DNA of 64,000 nucleotides from BQJU01 sp964015035 (GTDB taxonomy: Bacteria; Bacteroidota; Bacteroidia; Chitinophagales; Saprospiraceae), in the NCBI GenBank assembly GCA_964015035.1, contig CAXHCA010000009.1:1-64000 (forward strand), written 5' to 3'. The notes under the pieces were generated by a model, which worked only from the letters and a program-made list of their open reading frames with translations, had not been told where the DNA came from and searched no databases. The position numbers and the translations under genes are program-made. Positions 42,985-52,063 of the stretch are shown here, piece by piece (positions within the stretch are counted from its first letter, which is position 1; every line of letters begins with the position of its first letter).

Positions 42985-44163
42985 ATGAGATCAACAATTT
43001 TACAATCTGCAACTTTATTTTATCTTTTATTAGGAACTTTTTCCACCCAGGCACAGGTAACCATTACTGCTGACAACTTCCAACGGCAAGCTGAATTTAT
43101 AGATACATTTGCCGAGGTCTCCCTGACCGGGTTGAGCGTACCCACCGAGGGCGAAAATCAACTTTGGGACTATTCCGGTTTGGTTAAGATAAGTGACAAC
43201 TTCAGGGACTATTTTGATGCCACAGCAGATCCTGATTTCCCCGAAGCCTTAAACCGCCGGGAGCGGGATCTGGCATTCCAAAGCTTTATCATTCATAGTG
43301 ATGCCTACGAAGCTATCGATGAAAATGGATGGTATAATTACGGACGTTACATAGAAGGTATCGGACATTCCATTACCTCCATCTCTGGTGGCCCTACTGA
43401 TTCTTTATTTTTTATTGAAAGCGCCGATATCTTCGAAGGTCGAATTAATCTGGTTCAATTTCCGATGACCTATCAGGATAACTGGGAGGGCACCTACATA
43501 GAGACACTGAATTTGGAGTTGAGTATTGCGGCTTTTGGCCTGAATCACACCCCTGGCGTACAGCAGCGACATATCTCTCAGACACGTGAAGTGGTGGGCT
43601 ACGGCGACCTGATTATTCCCGATGAAAATGGTATGCCTTCTCCCCCAATGCAGGTCTTGCAACTGAAAGTAGCCGAAACGGCGACGGATAGCTTTTTTTT
43701 AGGTGGAGCCCCGGCACCTGATGTGTTGTTAGCTGCTTTTGGCCTTTCACAAGGTGCCACTGTAACCACTGACTTTTATGTTTTTTACAAGCCAGGCATT
43801 AACACCCCGGTTTTGGATATAGAATTCGTTGGCAACCAGGCAATCAGCTCATTTTATCACCCGGGGGCAGCAAACTTAGCTACTGCAACCAACGACGTGA
43901 CGTGGGCAACCGCCAACAGTTTTCCTAATCCCATCTCTGCCGGAGAAAACCTGACCATTACCTTAAAAGAGGCTCCTGCCAAAGGGAGCGTCCTGATGAT
44001 GGATGCTACCGGAAAATTGGTCAAGCAAATGAACTTCGAAAATGGGCATAGTGATCGAATAACATTATGCATTCCCGACACGGCTATTCCTGGCTTGCAT
44101 CTACTACAAATTCGCGATGCTTCAGGCCAAGCAGTGGGCTTTGGGAAAGTCATGATTAAATAA
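42985..44163 (+). CDS. Secreted protein with T9SS type A sorting domain
   Basis: 392 aa with a signal peptide (ending TFSTQAQ). The middle part ('VTITADNFQRQAEFIDTFAEV', 'GENQLWDYSGL') resembles a family of Bacteroidota secreted proteins that follow the same opening formula, but no enzymatic motif is visible. The last 75 residues ('NSFPNPISAGENLTITL' ... 'GLHLLQIRDASGQAVGFGKVMIK') are a T9SS sorting domain. Three direct repeats lie upstream. It is followed by a strong terminator. Confidence 0.82.
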   Translation: MRSTILQSATLFYLLLGTFSTQAQVTITADNFQRQAEFIDTFAEVSLTGLSVPTEGENQLWDYSGLVKISDNFRDYFDATADPDFPEALNRRERDLAFQSFIIHSDAYEAIDENGWYNYGRYIEGIGHSITSISGGPTDSLFFIESADIFEGRINLVQFPMTYQDNWEGTYIETLNLELSIAAFGLNHTPGVQQRHISQTREVVGYGDLIIPDENGMPSPPMQVLQLKVAETATDSFFLGGAPAPDVLLAAFGLSQGATVTTDFYVFYKPGINTPVLDIEFVGNQAISSFYHPGAANLATATNDVTWATANSFPNPISAGENLTITLKEAPAKGSVLMMDATGKLVKQMNFENGHSDRITLCIPDTAIPGLHLLQIRDASGQAVGFGKVMIK

Positions 44164-44215
44164 GCATCTCATTTTCTGCATCGAAAGGGGGATAAAACCG
44201 ATGCATTATATCAGC

Positions 44216-44253
44216 GAGGTTGTCAGGAGTTATCCGGCAACCTCCTGTTTTTT
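44216..44253 (+). terminator. Terminator after the 42985 gene
   Basis: GAGGTTG / CAACCTC stem with a 15-nt loop followed by CTGTTTTTT, 53 nt after the stop codon. Confidence 0.85.
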
Positions 44254-44315
44254 GGGAGGAACAAAATCCTTGAAATCTTCGTATTTTGCGCGGAAATAAC
44301 CTGCGTTTTCATCCT

Positions 44316-45935
44316 ATGAAGTATTCCCTCTTTTTTCTCCTGCTTTGCGGCTGTTCTTCTTCCACTTTTGCCACTACTTATTACCTAGATCCGATCAACG
44401 GCAGTCTCAGCAATGATGGCTCAGCCACCAATCCTTGGCCATCTTTAAAGGAAGTGATCGATAATAACCTGATTGAAACCTACGAATACACTCCCTTGCC
44501 TTATGATCCGGCAGGTAGTCAGTTGGTGATTAAAAATGCCGGTGCCCCCATCCATGCCGGAGATACACTGCTGTTGCGCGATGGCCTGCACGGCGAAGTG
44601 GAGATTGACCGGATGTATAATGTAGCAATCATCACAATAATGGCCGCACCGGGGCATACTCCATTGCTGGCAAAGTTGCATCTTCGGTCGTGCCGAAACT
44701 GGCGATTGCAGGGCCTCGACATCAGCTCGGAGCCTTATAATTATTATGTCAATGACAAATTGCTTTACATAGAATCCCATAGCTGGCGGGGACCGGCTTC
44801 GCATATTGAAATTATTGGTTGCCATTTATACAGCGGGACCAATAGTTGGGATTGGACGGCGCAAGACTGGCTGGCAAAAGTGAGCTCGGGAATTCACATC
44901 AAAGGAAACCATGTACTAGTGCAAGATAATATACTGACCAATGTCGATATGGGCATTACGCTCGTGGGCGACAGCTGCCAGGCAATCAACAACCAGGTCA
45001 TCAATTTTTCCGGAGACGGCATGCGGCCCTTGGGCGCTTATTTGCTACTGGAAGGCAACACCATCAAAAACTGCTTTGACGTAGACGACAATCACGACGA
45101 CGGTATTCAATCCTTCAATCTGGGTACCTACGATGTACACCACGTCACTATTCGCGGCAATACGATCATCAATTATGAAGATCCAAATCAACCGTTGCTG
45201 GGGCCCTTGCAGGGCATGGGCTTTTTTGACGGCCCTTACAACAATTGGATTGTGGAAAACAACGTCGTGTCTGTCAATCACTGGCACGGCATCACTTTCC
45301 TGGGGGCTTACGACTGTCAGGTGCTCAACAATACAGTCATTGACCCCACACCCGATATTACTCCCGGTGCTTCCTGGATTCGCATTGACGATCACAAAGA
45401 TGGCACGCCCAGTGCCGGTTGTGTGGTCAAAAACAACGTAGCCAACCAGTTCATCGTTGACGGCGAGATGAGCAACAATGTGGTGATCAATACCTACCCC
45501 CAATACGATGCCCATTTTCAGGCTTTCGCCGAATACAACTTCCGGCTGCTCCCCACCAGTACATTGATTGATCAGGCCGATGAGGCCTATGCCCCCAATA
45601 CCGATATTTTAGGCATCAGTAGACCACAGGGACCGGCAAGTGATATCGGTGCTTATGAATATGTATCGCCTTCCGGCAATGATGCCATTTCGCATGAAGG
45701 AAGCATTGTGTTGTATCCCAATCCGGTAACCGATGTATTGGTCATTGATTTTACTGAGTTTCAAACACCGGAGGAGGTTGTTTTGGAGATTTATAACGTA
45801 CAAGGCCAATGTCTGCTTCAGCAAAAGGTCATAAAAAACACGGCTCAGCTTTCGCTGAACATCAGCCGCTTCCCAACGGGTATTTATGTGATTTATTTTA
45901 ATAGAAAAGTGCTCGGCAAGCTTGTGAAGCAGTAA
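44316..45935 (+). CDS. Secreted parallel beta-helix protein with T9SS sorting domain
   Basis: 539 aa from ATG 44316, which starts the signal peptide (MKYSLFFLLLCGCSSSTFA). The opening 'TTYYLDPINGSLSNDGSATNPWPSLKEV' is typical of pectate-lyase/DUF1565-like beta-helix proteins. The middle has PbH1-type turns ('HIKGNHVLVQDNILTNVDMGI', 'HHVTIRGNTIINYED', 'NNWIVENNVVSVNHWHGITFLG'), with Asp/His clusters at 'DVDDNHDDGIQ' that could be catalytic or metal-binding. A T9SS sorting domain ends the protein. It probably degrades or binds a polysaccharide outside the cell. Confidence 0.85.
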   Translation: MKYSLFFLLLCGCSSSTFATTYYLDPINGSLSNDGSATNPWPSLKEVIDNNLIETYEYTPLPYDPAGSQLVIKNAGAPIHAGDTLLLRDGLHGEVEIDRMYNVAIITIMAAPGHTPLLAKLHLRSCRNWRLQGLDISSEPYNYYVNDKLLYIESHSWRGPASHIEIIGCHLYSGTNSWDWTAQDWLAKVSSGIHIKGNHVLVQDNILTNVDMGITLVGDSCQAINNQVINFSGDGMRPLGAYLLLEGNTIKNCFDVDDNHDDGIQSFNLGTYDVHHVTIRGNTIINYEDPNQPLLGPLQGMGFFDGPYNNWIVENNVVSVNHWHGITFLGAYDCQVLNNTVIDPTPDITPGASWIRIDDHKDGTPSAGCVVKNNVANQFIVDGEMSNNVVINTYPQYDAHFQAFAEYNFRLLPTSTLIDQADEAYAPNTDILGISRPQGPASDIGAYEYVSPSGNDAISHEGSIVLYPNPVTDVLVIDFTEFQTPEEVVLEIYNVQGQCLLQQKVIKNTAQLSLNISRFPTGIYVIYFNRKVLGKLVKQ

Positions 45936-45983
45936 CTTTATGATTATCTTCGATCAACATTTGAATTTTGTCGGTTTCTGCTA

Positions 45984-46142
45984 AGTTCATGTTTGGAGCT
46001 TGCTCCTGCTGAAAACCAACATTTTAGACACTTCGCCTTGACAAATCACATTCATCTCGGCTCAGCCAAGCCCCAGATGGTTTCTCTTTGCGAAAACCTT
46101 AAGATTCTGACTTCCAAGTAGAATCCGCTCCAAACATGGGCT
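45984..46142 (-). repeat. Dispersed palindromic element, copy E (subfamily 2)
   Basis: 159 bp. Ends are TTCATGTTTGGAGC and CTCCAAACATG. Read against copy G (58039-58199) it lies in the opposite orientation and shares the blocks CTTGCTCCTGCTGAAAACCA, CTCGGCTCAGCC and TAGAATCCGCTCCAAACAT. Confidence 0.82.
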
Positions 46143-46210
46143 ATTGATCCAATAGTAAAAGCTTGCCAAGTTGAAAAATAATTATATCATCTGCTAAACA
46201 AGCTGATATT

Positions 46211-47767
46211 ATGGGAACTAACTTTTTTGAGATAGAATCAAATCAACCCTTTTCAAAGAGCAAAATCTGGCAACTCAATCGTGACTTTTATCAATTTAGG
46301 GGCATCAGTGCATTTAGTGAGGACATCGTACCGCACCATTTGACCAGCAACTCATTAGTAGGTAAAACTTATGCCGAACTTATCTTTGGCTTTTTAAGGG
46401 ATCTGGCATTCAAAGGAAAAACAGATGAAACCGTTTATATTCTGGAACTCGGTGCCGGTCATGGTCGTTTGGCTTTTCACATTCTTACGCACCTTCAAAA
46501 ATTAATCCAGGCGACAAATTTAACAACCCCTCGGTTCTGCTATGTTTTAAGCGATATTGTTGAAGAAAATCTATCCTTCTTTCATAAGCATCCCCAGTTT
46601 CAAGGCTTTTACCAAAAAGGGATATTAGACCTATCTTATTTCGATGCTGCTGATAGCCAACAATTATCTCTTCGACACGCTAAAAAGTCAATTCACCTAC
46701 AAGACTTGGGGCAACCAATAGTTGCCATTGCGAATTACTTTTTTGATTCAATCCCCAATGAACTGTTTCTAGTAAAGGACAAAAACATATCCAGTTGTTC
46801 TATTTCAATAAGATCAAATGAAAATCCGGAAAAATTAAACCCGGAAGAGCTGATAAAAAATTTAGAATTAACTTATCAAGAATCGCTCTCAGAAGTTCCT
46901 TTTTATGAAAACCCTATAGTAAATGAAATTCTTGAAGAATATAAACACCTGATCGCCGACACCTATTTGTTCTTTCCGGAACGCGCCATGCATTGTATCG
47001 ACAATCTCAGGCGCCTTTCAACACAAGGGTTATTATTACTGTCTATGGATAAAGGATTTCATGAAATCCATGACTTGGACCATCAAAAAGAACCCGATAT
47101 TGTCACTCATGGGAGTTTTTCTATTTGGGTCAATTATCATGCCTTGGGTGCCTTCTGCAAAAAACTAGGTGGTAAAGCTTTATTCCCTTCTTTTTCAACG
47201 TTCCATCTAGAATTAGGGGCCTTAATGTTTTTAAAAGAGGGAGCGTCTTATTATCAAACAATTGGCGCTTATCAAAAATTTGTCAATGACTTTGGCCCAG
47301 ATGACTTTAATAGTTTAAAGCAATTTTATTACGCCAATATTTCAAGGTTAAACATTAAAGAAATGCTAGCTCTTTTCCGCTTGAGCAGCTATGATTCCAC
47401 TTTTTTCATCAAGATGTTGCCCAGATTAAAACAAGTAGCAAAATCGATTACCTTTAATGAACGGAAAAGAATTTCCGAGACCATGCACAATGTTTGGCAG
47501 AGGTATTTTAGCATAGGCGAAGCATTTGATTTAGCCTATGAAATTGGTGGGATTTTTTACGATTTAGGCTTCTATGATGAAGCATTGCAGTATTTCCAAT
47601 TTTCCGTAAATTTACATGGTTCAAAACCAGACATTTACTACAATATAGCGCTGAGTTATTATCAATTGAGGCAAGACAAACTATTTTTTGAGACGATACG
47701 CAAAGCGAAGGAGGAATTTCCGGAATATGAGTTGTTTAAAAACTTGGAAAACCTGGATATGCGTTGA
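46211..47767 (+). CDS. MidA/NDUFAF7-like SAM-dependent methyltransferase with TPR C-terminus
   Basis: 518 aa, soluble. The SAM-binding loop is 'ILELGAGHGRLAFHIL' (about residue 76-91), followed by 'YVLSDIVEENLSFFHKHPQF' and 'IVAIANYFFDSIPNELFLV', which corresponds to the conserved FFDALP block of MidA/NDUFAF7 protein-arginine methyltransferases. The last 60 residues hold two TPR-like units ('FYDEALQYFQFSVNLHGSKPDIYYNIALSYYQL'). AT-richer than the core genes and placed between two dispersed-repeat sequences, it is probably part of an accessory block. The target protein is unknown. Confidence 0.78.
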   Translation: MGTNFFEIESNQPFSKSKIWQLNRDFYQFRGISAFSEDIVPHHLTSNSLVGKTYAELIFGFLRDLAFKGKTDETVYILELGAGHGRLAFHILTHLQKLIQATNLTTPRFCYVLSDIVEENLSFFHKHPQFQGFYQKGILDLSYFDAADSQQLSLRHAKKSIHLQDLGQPIVAIANYFFDSIPNELFLVKDKNISSCSISIRSNENPEKLNPEELIKNLELTYQESLSEVPFYENPIVNEILEEYKHLIADTYLFFPERAMHCIDNLRRLSTQGLLLLSMDKGFHEIHDLDHQKEPDIVTHGSFSIWVNYHALGAFCKKLGGKALFPSFSTFHLELGALMFLKEGASYYQTIGAYQKFVNDFGPDDFNSLKQFYYANISRLNIKEMLALFRLSSYDSTFFIKMLPRLKQVAKSITFNERKRISETMHNVWQRYFSIGEAFDLAYEIGGIFYDLGFYDEALQYFQFSVNLHGSKPDIYYNIALSYYQLRQDKLFFETIRKAKEEFPEYELFKNLENLDMR

Positions 47768-47799
47768 TTTGTTGGTCAATACCTAAGTGCATGTTTGCC

Positions 47800-49317
47800 T
47801 CAATCAACTATTCCAATAGATTTCAACCATTTTACTTTGTCATAGGCATATCCACTACAAATTTGAAATTCGGGTGTCATCATCGAGTGGTTCCCACGCT
47901 TGTATAACTCAGCAGTGACGTCTAAACGGTCTGAAATGTGTTGATAGAAGTTTTGCAAAGACCCCAATGGATTTACCCGTTGGTCATTTTCACCATATTG
48001 AAGAAAAACCGGAGCAACCAGCTTATTGGCATCCGCGACCACTGTATTATCCATCAAATCTTCCTTTTTTGGTGATAGGGGAATCCTATCGCTTGTTGGC
48101 GGTAAAAATGCGCGATTGTATTTTGCCTGCAATTTTCGAATCGTTGCAAAATTGGCCGTGTCAATCTTCTCATTTAAAATCCCGGAATAGTAATTTTTCC
48201 AAATCATGAGCGTGGAAACGATCTCTTCTTCTGTCATGCCAATATTTCTACTATAATGGTTTGCTGCATATAACTGACCTTCAATAGCTGTCATGAGTGG
48301 TGCTGCCGTGGCGTTTATGAAAGCTACTTCACCACCCAAATTTATTCCCATCATTAACGCTAATCTCCCTCCTTCGCTAGGTCCATGTAAACCGACCTTT
48401 TTCGGATCAACCTCTAGGTGTGATTTCAAGTAATCAAATAGTTGCTGGTACCTCAACGCTTTTTCTTTGAACGTATAGTTTTCAAAATTTTGTCCATTGG
48501 ATTTACCTACACTTGCTTTATCAAATGTCATGGCTACCATTCCATGGGCAGCAAAGAAACGAGCCTCATATTCAAAGTTCTCCATTTGAGGTTGACCTCC
48601 TCCTCCCGGAAGGAGTAAACAAGCCGGCTTTCTTCCTTTTAAATTGGGAATAAAGATGTTCACATAAATTGAATCCTCATCAACCAATATCCAATCTTCT
48701 TTCACAGAGTAATCGTGGGACCTTTCGAGCTTGATTTGCTGACCAACTCTATTGGTAATTGATAAGGCTTGAAATCTGTTTTTAGAGGTTTCGAAAAATT
48801 CTGTTGTTTCACCTGAGGTGCTCCAGAATTTATTCTTGCTCACTGGTTTTAAAGAAACGGTTTGTTCAGCATAAGGCGACATTAAATGTAAATATCCATT
48901 ACGAACATATACAATGGCTCTTTTTCCATTTTTATCCACAAAATTTCCGGTATACTTGTCCAGATCACCTTCCTCCATGGCCTCCAACTGTCTCATCAAC
49001 GTGATTGTCTGAGGGGTTCCTGTAAAATTAGTTGCTAGTTCAATTTGTCCGAACTCAACACGCTTAACTTGAAAAGTTCTTTGTTCTGCACGGGCTTTAA
49101 CCGTAAAGTCATTTCCAGCTTCTGCTTTTATATTAAATGGGAATGTTTGCCTGAATTCATACGGCAAAGAAACGAATATGGTATCCGCTTTTACTTCCAG
49201 TTTCAGGTATTGAAACCCATTGGGTGTTGCAACTTCACCAACAAAAATTTGTCCATAAATTGAGTTCCCAATCAGAATAAACAGGCCTAAAATCACCTGT
49301 ACTCGTAAATGTATCAT
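47800..49317 (-). CDS. Secreted alpha/beta hydrolase (BAAT/acyl-thioester hydrolase-like)
   Basis: 505 aa with a signal peptide (ending NSIYG). After an N-terminal beta-rich domain (about 20-200) comes an alpha/beta hydrolase fold with the oxyanion region 'LLPGGGGQPQMENFEYEARFF', nucleophile elbow GPSEGG (Ser314), acid 'GENDQRV' (Asp445) and His477 in 'GNHSMM'. The catalytic triad is complete. The substrate may be a peptide or ester. It lies in the same orientation as the prolyl oligopeptidase gene upstream. Confidence 0.85.
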   Translation of the reverse strand: MIHLRVQVILGLFILIGNSIYGQIFVGEVATPNGFQYLKLEVKADTIFVSLPYEFRQTFPFNIKAEAGNDFTVKARAEQRTFQVKRVEFGQIELATNFTGTPQTITLMRQLEAMEEGDLDKYTGNFVDKNGKRAIVYVRNGYLHLMSPYAEQTVSLKPVSKNKFWSTSGETTEFFETSKNRFQALSITNRVGQQIKLERSHDYSVKEDWILVDEDSIYVNIFIPNLKGRKPACLLLPGGGGQPQMENFEYEARFFAAHGMVAMTFDKASVGKSNGQNFENYTFKEKALRYQQLFDYLKSHLEVDPKKVGLHGPSEGGRLALMMGINLGGEVAFINATAAPLMTAIEGQLYAANHYSRNIGMTEEEIVSTLMIWKNYYSGILNEKIDTANFATIRKLQAKYNRAFLPPTSDRIPLSPKKEDLMDNTVVADANKLVAPVFLQYGENDQRVNPLGSLQNFYQHISDRLDVTAELYKRGNHSMMTPEFQICSGYAYDKVKWLKSIGIVD

Positions 49318-49464
49318 GGTTTAGCTATAAATTTCTAAGAAAAATAGGTTCTTTATCACAGTTTTATTCGGGAGAACAAGCCAAAAGGTGTCGCAATGCC
49401 GCTACCCGTTTCCAATTGCAACAGAGCACTTGGTTAGTGCTCTGAAACACGAAAATTGACCGGC

Positions 49465-51465
49465 CTATCGCCCCCCTTTTTGAGGGTACTTCCATTCCAG
49501 TATCGAATAATCCTCATTCTTTTTGGGTTCAGCCATCCCTCCAAGGTGCTTGCTTAAAAAAGGTTCAGCAAGACTCCAAAAGGTAGTCCACGATCCTTTA
49601 GCCTTATAATCGTGCCCCTCTTGCGGATAGACAAAATAAGTTACGTCCTTATTGTTTTTAGACAATGCATCCGCCATTTTATCCATTTGCATTTGTGGTA
49701 CCCGCTCGTCTTTTGCTCCGGTTGACAATAGTATTGGAATATTTATCTTATCCGCGGCATACAATGGAGACTGTTGATGCGCCAACTCTAGTCCTTTTTC
49801 AGTAGTAACATCTGCTATTCGCAATAAGCTGTTGGGGGAATATCCAAAAGCATTTTCTTCTTGCGGTGCATCTAAATAGGTGGGTCCGTATAAGCCAACC
49901 GCACAAGCATAAGTTTCAGGAGAAAATGCAGCTCCGGCCAAGGCCGCATATCCGCCATAAGACCAACCCAAAATGCCGATTTTGTCCTTCAAAACATTCT
50001 TTTCCTCAGCCAACCACTGGGCAATTGCTACTTTATCTTTCATCATTCCGGCCCCCCATTCTTCATTCCCGGCATCCAGGAAGTTTTTGCCATAAGTCAA
50101 TGCGCCTCGAAATTGTGAATAAACAACCAAATACCCTCTGTCGGCCAGTAATTGAAGATGCCTTGTTATTAACCAAAAATCTTCCATCCATCCTTGCCAT
50201 GGCCCACCATGTACATAGACAATGGCTGGTATTTTTTCATCGGGTATTCCGTCCCTGTTTTTGTCAAATTTTTCGGATAGATAATATTGTATTGGAAGTT
50301 GTAATTCATCATGAGAAGAAACAATACTGTAAAATCTGTTGACGGGAAAATAAGTCTCTAAGACCTCGTGATCTGTACATAATTTCCTGACGGCTTTATT
50401 TTTTAAATCATACAAATAGGAGATATTTGCGCCTCCATTCATTTCTTCAATCACCCAATAGTTAAAGTCCGGGGTCATATCAAGGATCTGAAAATCCTGA
50501 AACCTGCTATTTAGTATTTGAAAGTCATTTTTATAATTAGCATCAATCACATTCCATTTTCTGTTGGCATAATGGTTTGCAATTGCAATGGGATTTCCCT
50601 TTACATTGGCAATCAAGGAATGGGGCATTAAATCAGATACTTGTTCAGTTAGCAGAACTTTTGATTGTTTGGAGGCAACATTGAACGATTTCAGAACGGT
50701 TTTATCTGTGTTGGAATTATCTGTAAAATACACTTCTTTACCATCAGCACTAACCCCGACTATTGATTTTAGTCCAGGACGGAGAAACCGTTCCGCAGAC
50801 CATTCATAGGTCACAATTTCATTCCATTGGCCATTTTCAAAATAAGCCAAAATTTTATTACCTGACTCCCGGTCGATTTTTTCGCCGGCAACCACATTGA
50901 GATTTTCATCAAAAAACAGAGGATAATGGCCTTGCGCAACATTGGACAAGGTATCCATTTGTTTTGTATTAAAATGATAGACAAATAGAATTGGATTTGC
51001 GTCAAAAGGCATAGCGATAAAGGCTGCAGCATCTCTGTTTTTGGAAAAGGACAACCACCTTATCCTTCTGTACCGCTCCGTTAAAATTGGATTTAAAGTG
51101 GAACCCTCTATTTCAAATAGTTCAATGGATTGACCTTTAGAACTTATTGTTCTGACCAGCAATTGAGATTGATTCAAGACCTCATAGTCTCCAACCGGTT
51201 CAGGAAATTCAAAAAAGGACTCTTTTTTAAATAGAGAATCAGAGCGGTAATAAACACGCTTGTCAGGGATGGGCTGATAAGCTCCTTTAATGTAGAAAAG
51301 GGTTGCAGCATCAGGCGAAAGTTTAATCCATTCTTTTCGATCACTTAAGTCGAAAAGCACCTCTCTGGGAATCAAAGAATTTCCTTCACTGGTTTGTGCA
51401 ACGGAACGACCGCCTTGAAGAATGAGACTTGTAAGGATAATTGCTTTTAAGAAATTTTTACCCAT
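49465..51465 (-). CDS. Secreted prolyl oligopeptidase family (S9) peptidase
   Basis: 666 aa with a signal peptide (MGKNFLKAIILTSLILQGGRSVA). The N-terminal part (about 30-400) forms the WD40/PD40-like propeller typical of S9 enzymes. The C-terminal catalytic domain has GWSYGGY (Ser502), 'GAKDERV' (Asp586) and 'QEGHDY' (His618), and the entrance block 'VYVHGGPWQGWMEDFW'. It should cleave short peptides in the periplasm or outside. It is part of the AT-richer block and is probably transcribed with 47800 and 51494. Confidence 0.92.
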   Translation of the reverse strand: MGKNFLKAIILTSLILQGGRSVAQTSEGNSLIPREVLFDLSDRKEWIKLSPDAATLFYIKGAYQPIPDKRVYYRSDSLFKKESFFEFPEPVGDYEVLNQSQLLVRTISSKGQSIELFEIEGSTLNPILTERYRRIRWLSFSKNRDAAAFIAMPFDANPILFVYHFNTKQMDTLSNVAQGHYPLFFDENLNVVAGEKIDRESGNKILAYFENGQWNEIVTYEWSAERFLRPGLKSIVGVSADGKEVYFTDNSNTDKTVLKSFNVASKQSKVLLTEQVSDLMPHSLIANVKGNPIAIANHYANRKWNVIDANYKNDFQILNSRFQDFQILDMTPDFNYWVIEEMNGGANISYLYDLKNKAVRKLCTDHEVLETYFPVNRFYSIVSSHDELQLPIQYYLSEKFDKNRDGIPDEKIPAIVYVHGGPWQGWMEDFWLITRHLQLLADRGYLVVYSQFRGALTYGKNFLDAGNEEWGAGMMKDKVAIAQWLAEEKNVLKDKIGILGWSYGGYAALAGAAFSPETYACAVGLYGPTYLDAPQEENAFGYSPNSLLRIADVTTEKGLELAHQQSPLYAADKINIPILLSTGAKDERVPQMQMDKMADALSKNNKDVTYFVYPQEGHDYKAKGSWTTFWSLAEPFLSKHLGGMAEPKKNEDYSILEWKYPQKGGR

Positions 51466-51493
51466 CTTGAGATTGACTTTCTTGAGGTTTAAA

Positions 51494-51907
51494 TTACTTC
51501 AATTTGAAATACAGTGCAGTTAGAAGAAATCCGCCAACACCTTGCTCCACGAAATGCCAGCCAGTATCTACCAAAGCGTAGTTTAGAGAGAAATCCCATC
51601 TGCCGTAAAGAATCAGATACAAGGGCAAAGTGGCAGCTAATCCAAAAGTAGCCCCAAACATAAACCCACCTACAAATTTTGGATTTTCACCCATGTTGAC
51701 CACAACAATAAAAGCCATTATTAGGGTCAACACAAAATACCCCAAAGCAATAACCCCAAGGTTGAAATCCGCGGCGGGCCTCAAGATTTCCGGAGAATTT
51801 GAAATGTAAAAATCTTCTAGAATGACCGCATTCCATACCCCACCGAGGGTAAACATTACGACAAACGCTACTGCTGTTGCAATTAAAATTGCTTTCACCT
51901 TATTCAT
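51494..51907 (-). CDS. Small membrane protein (about four TM segments)
   Basis: 137 aa from ATG 51907 (a longer frame begins at 51931 but lacks a rationale). Four hydrophobic segments, including 'AILIATAVAFVVMFTLGGVWNAVIL' and 'GFMFGATFGLAATLPLYLILYG'. It resembles DUF1761/DUF2177-style membrane proteins, without certainty. It is divergent from the two-component system and just upstream of the peptidase gene on the same strand; a -7-like TAAATTTA lies close to the start. Confidence 0.7.
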   Translation of the reverse strand: MNKVKAILIATAVAFVVMFTLGGVWNAVILEDFYISNSPEILRPAADFNLGVIALGYFVLTLIMAFIVVVNMGENPKFVGGFMFGATFGLAATLPLYLILYGRWDFSLNYALVDTGWHFVEQGVGGFLLTALYFKLK

Positions 51908-52051
51908 ATAAATAAATTTAACTTGGTTCAACGCAACAAAAGTGATTAATTCGTCACAGAAAATCCGCCTGCTGATATGAGCCTTAAGATATTTGAAGTG
52001 AATCCGTTATAATTTGAATCAAGGCAATTCCCTGAAAACCCAATTAAACGC

Positions 52052-52059
52052 TAATTTTG
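52052..52059 (+). promoter_or_regulatory. -7 element (TAATTTTG) of the sensor kinase gene
   Basis: The last G is only 4 nt from the GTG start codon at 52064, so the transcript would start at or next to the initiation codon. This suggests a leaderless mRNA. Confidence 0.6.
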
Positions 52060-52063
52060 CACT

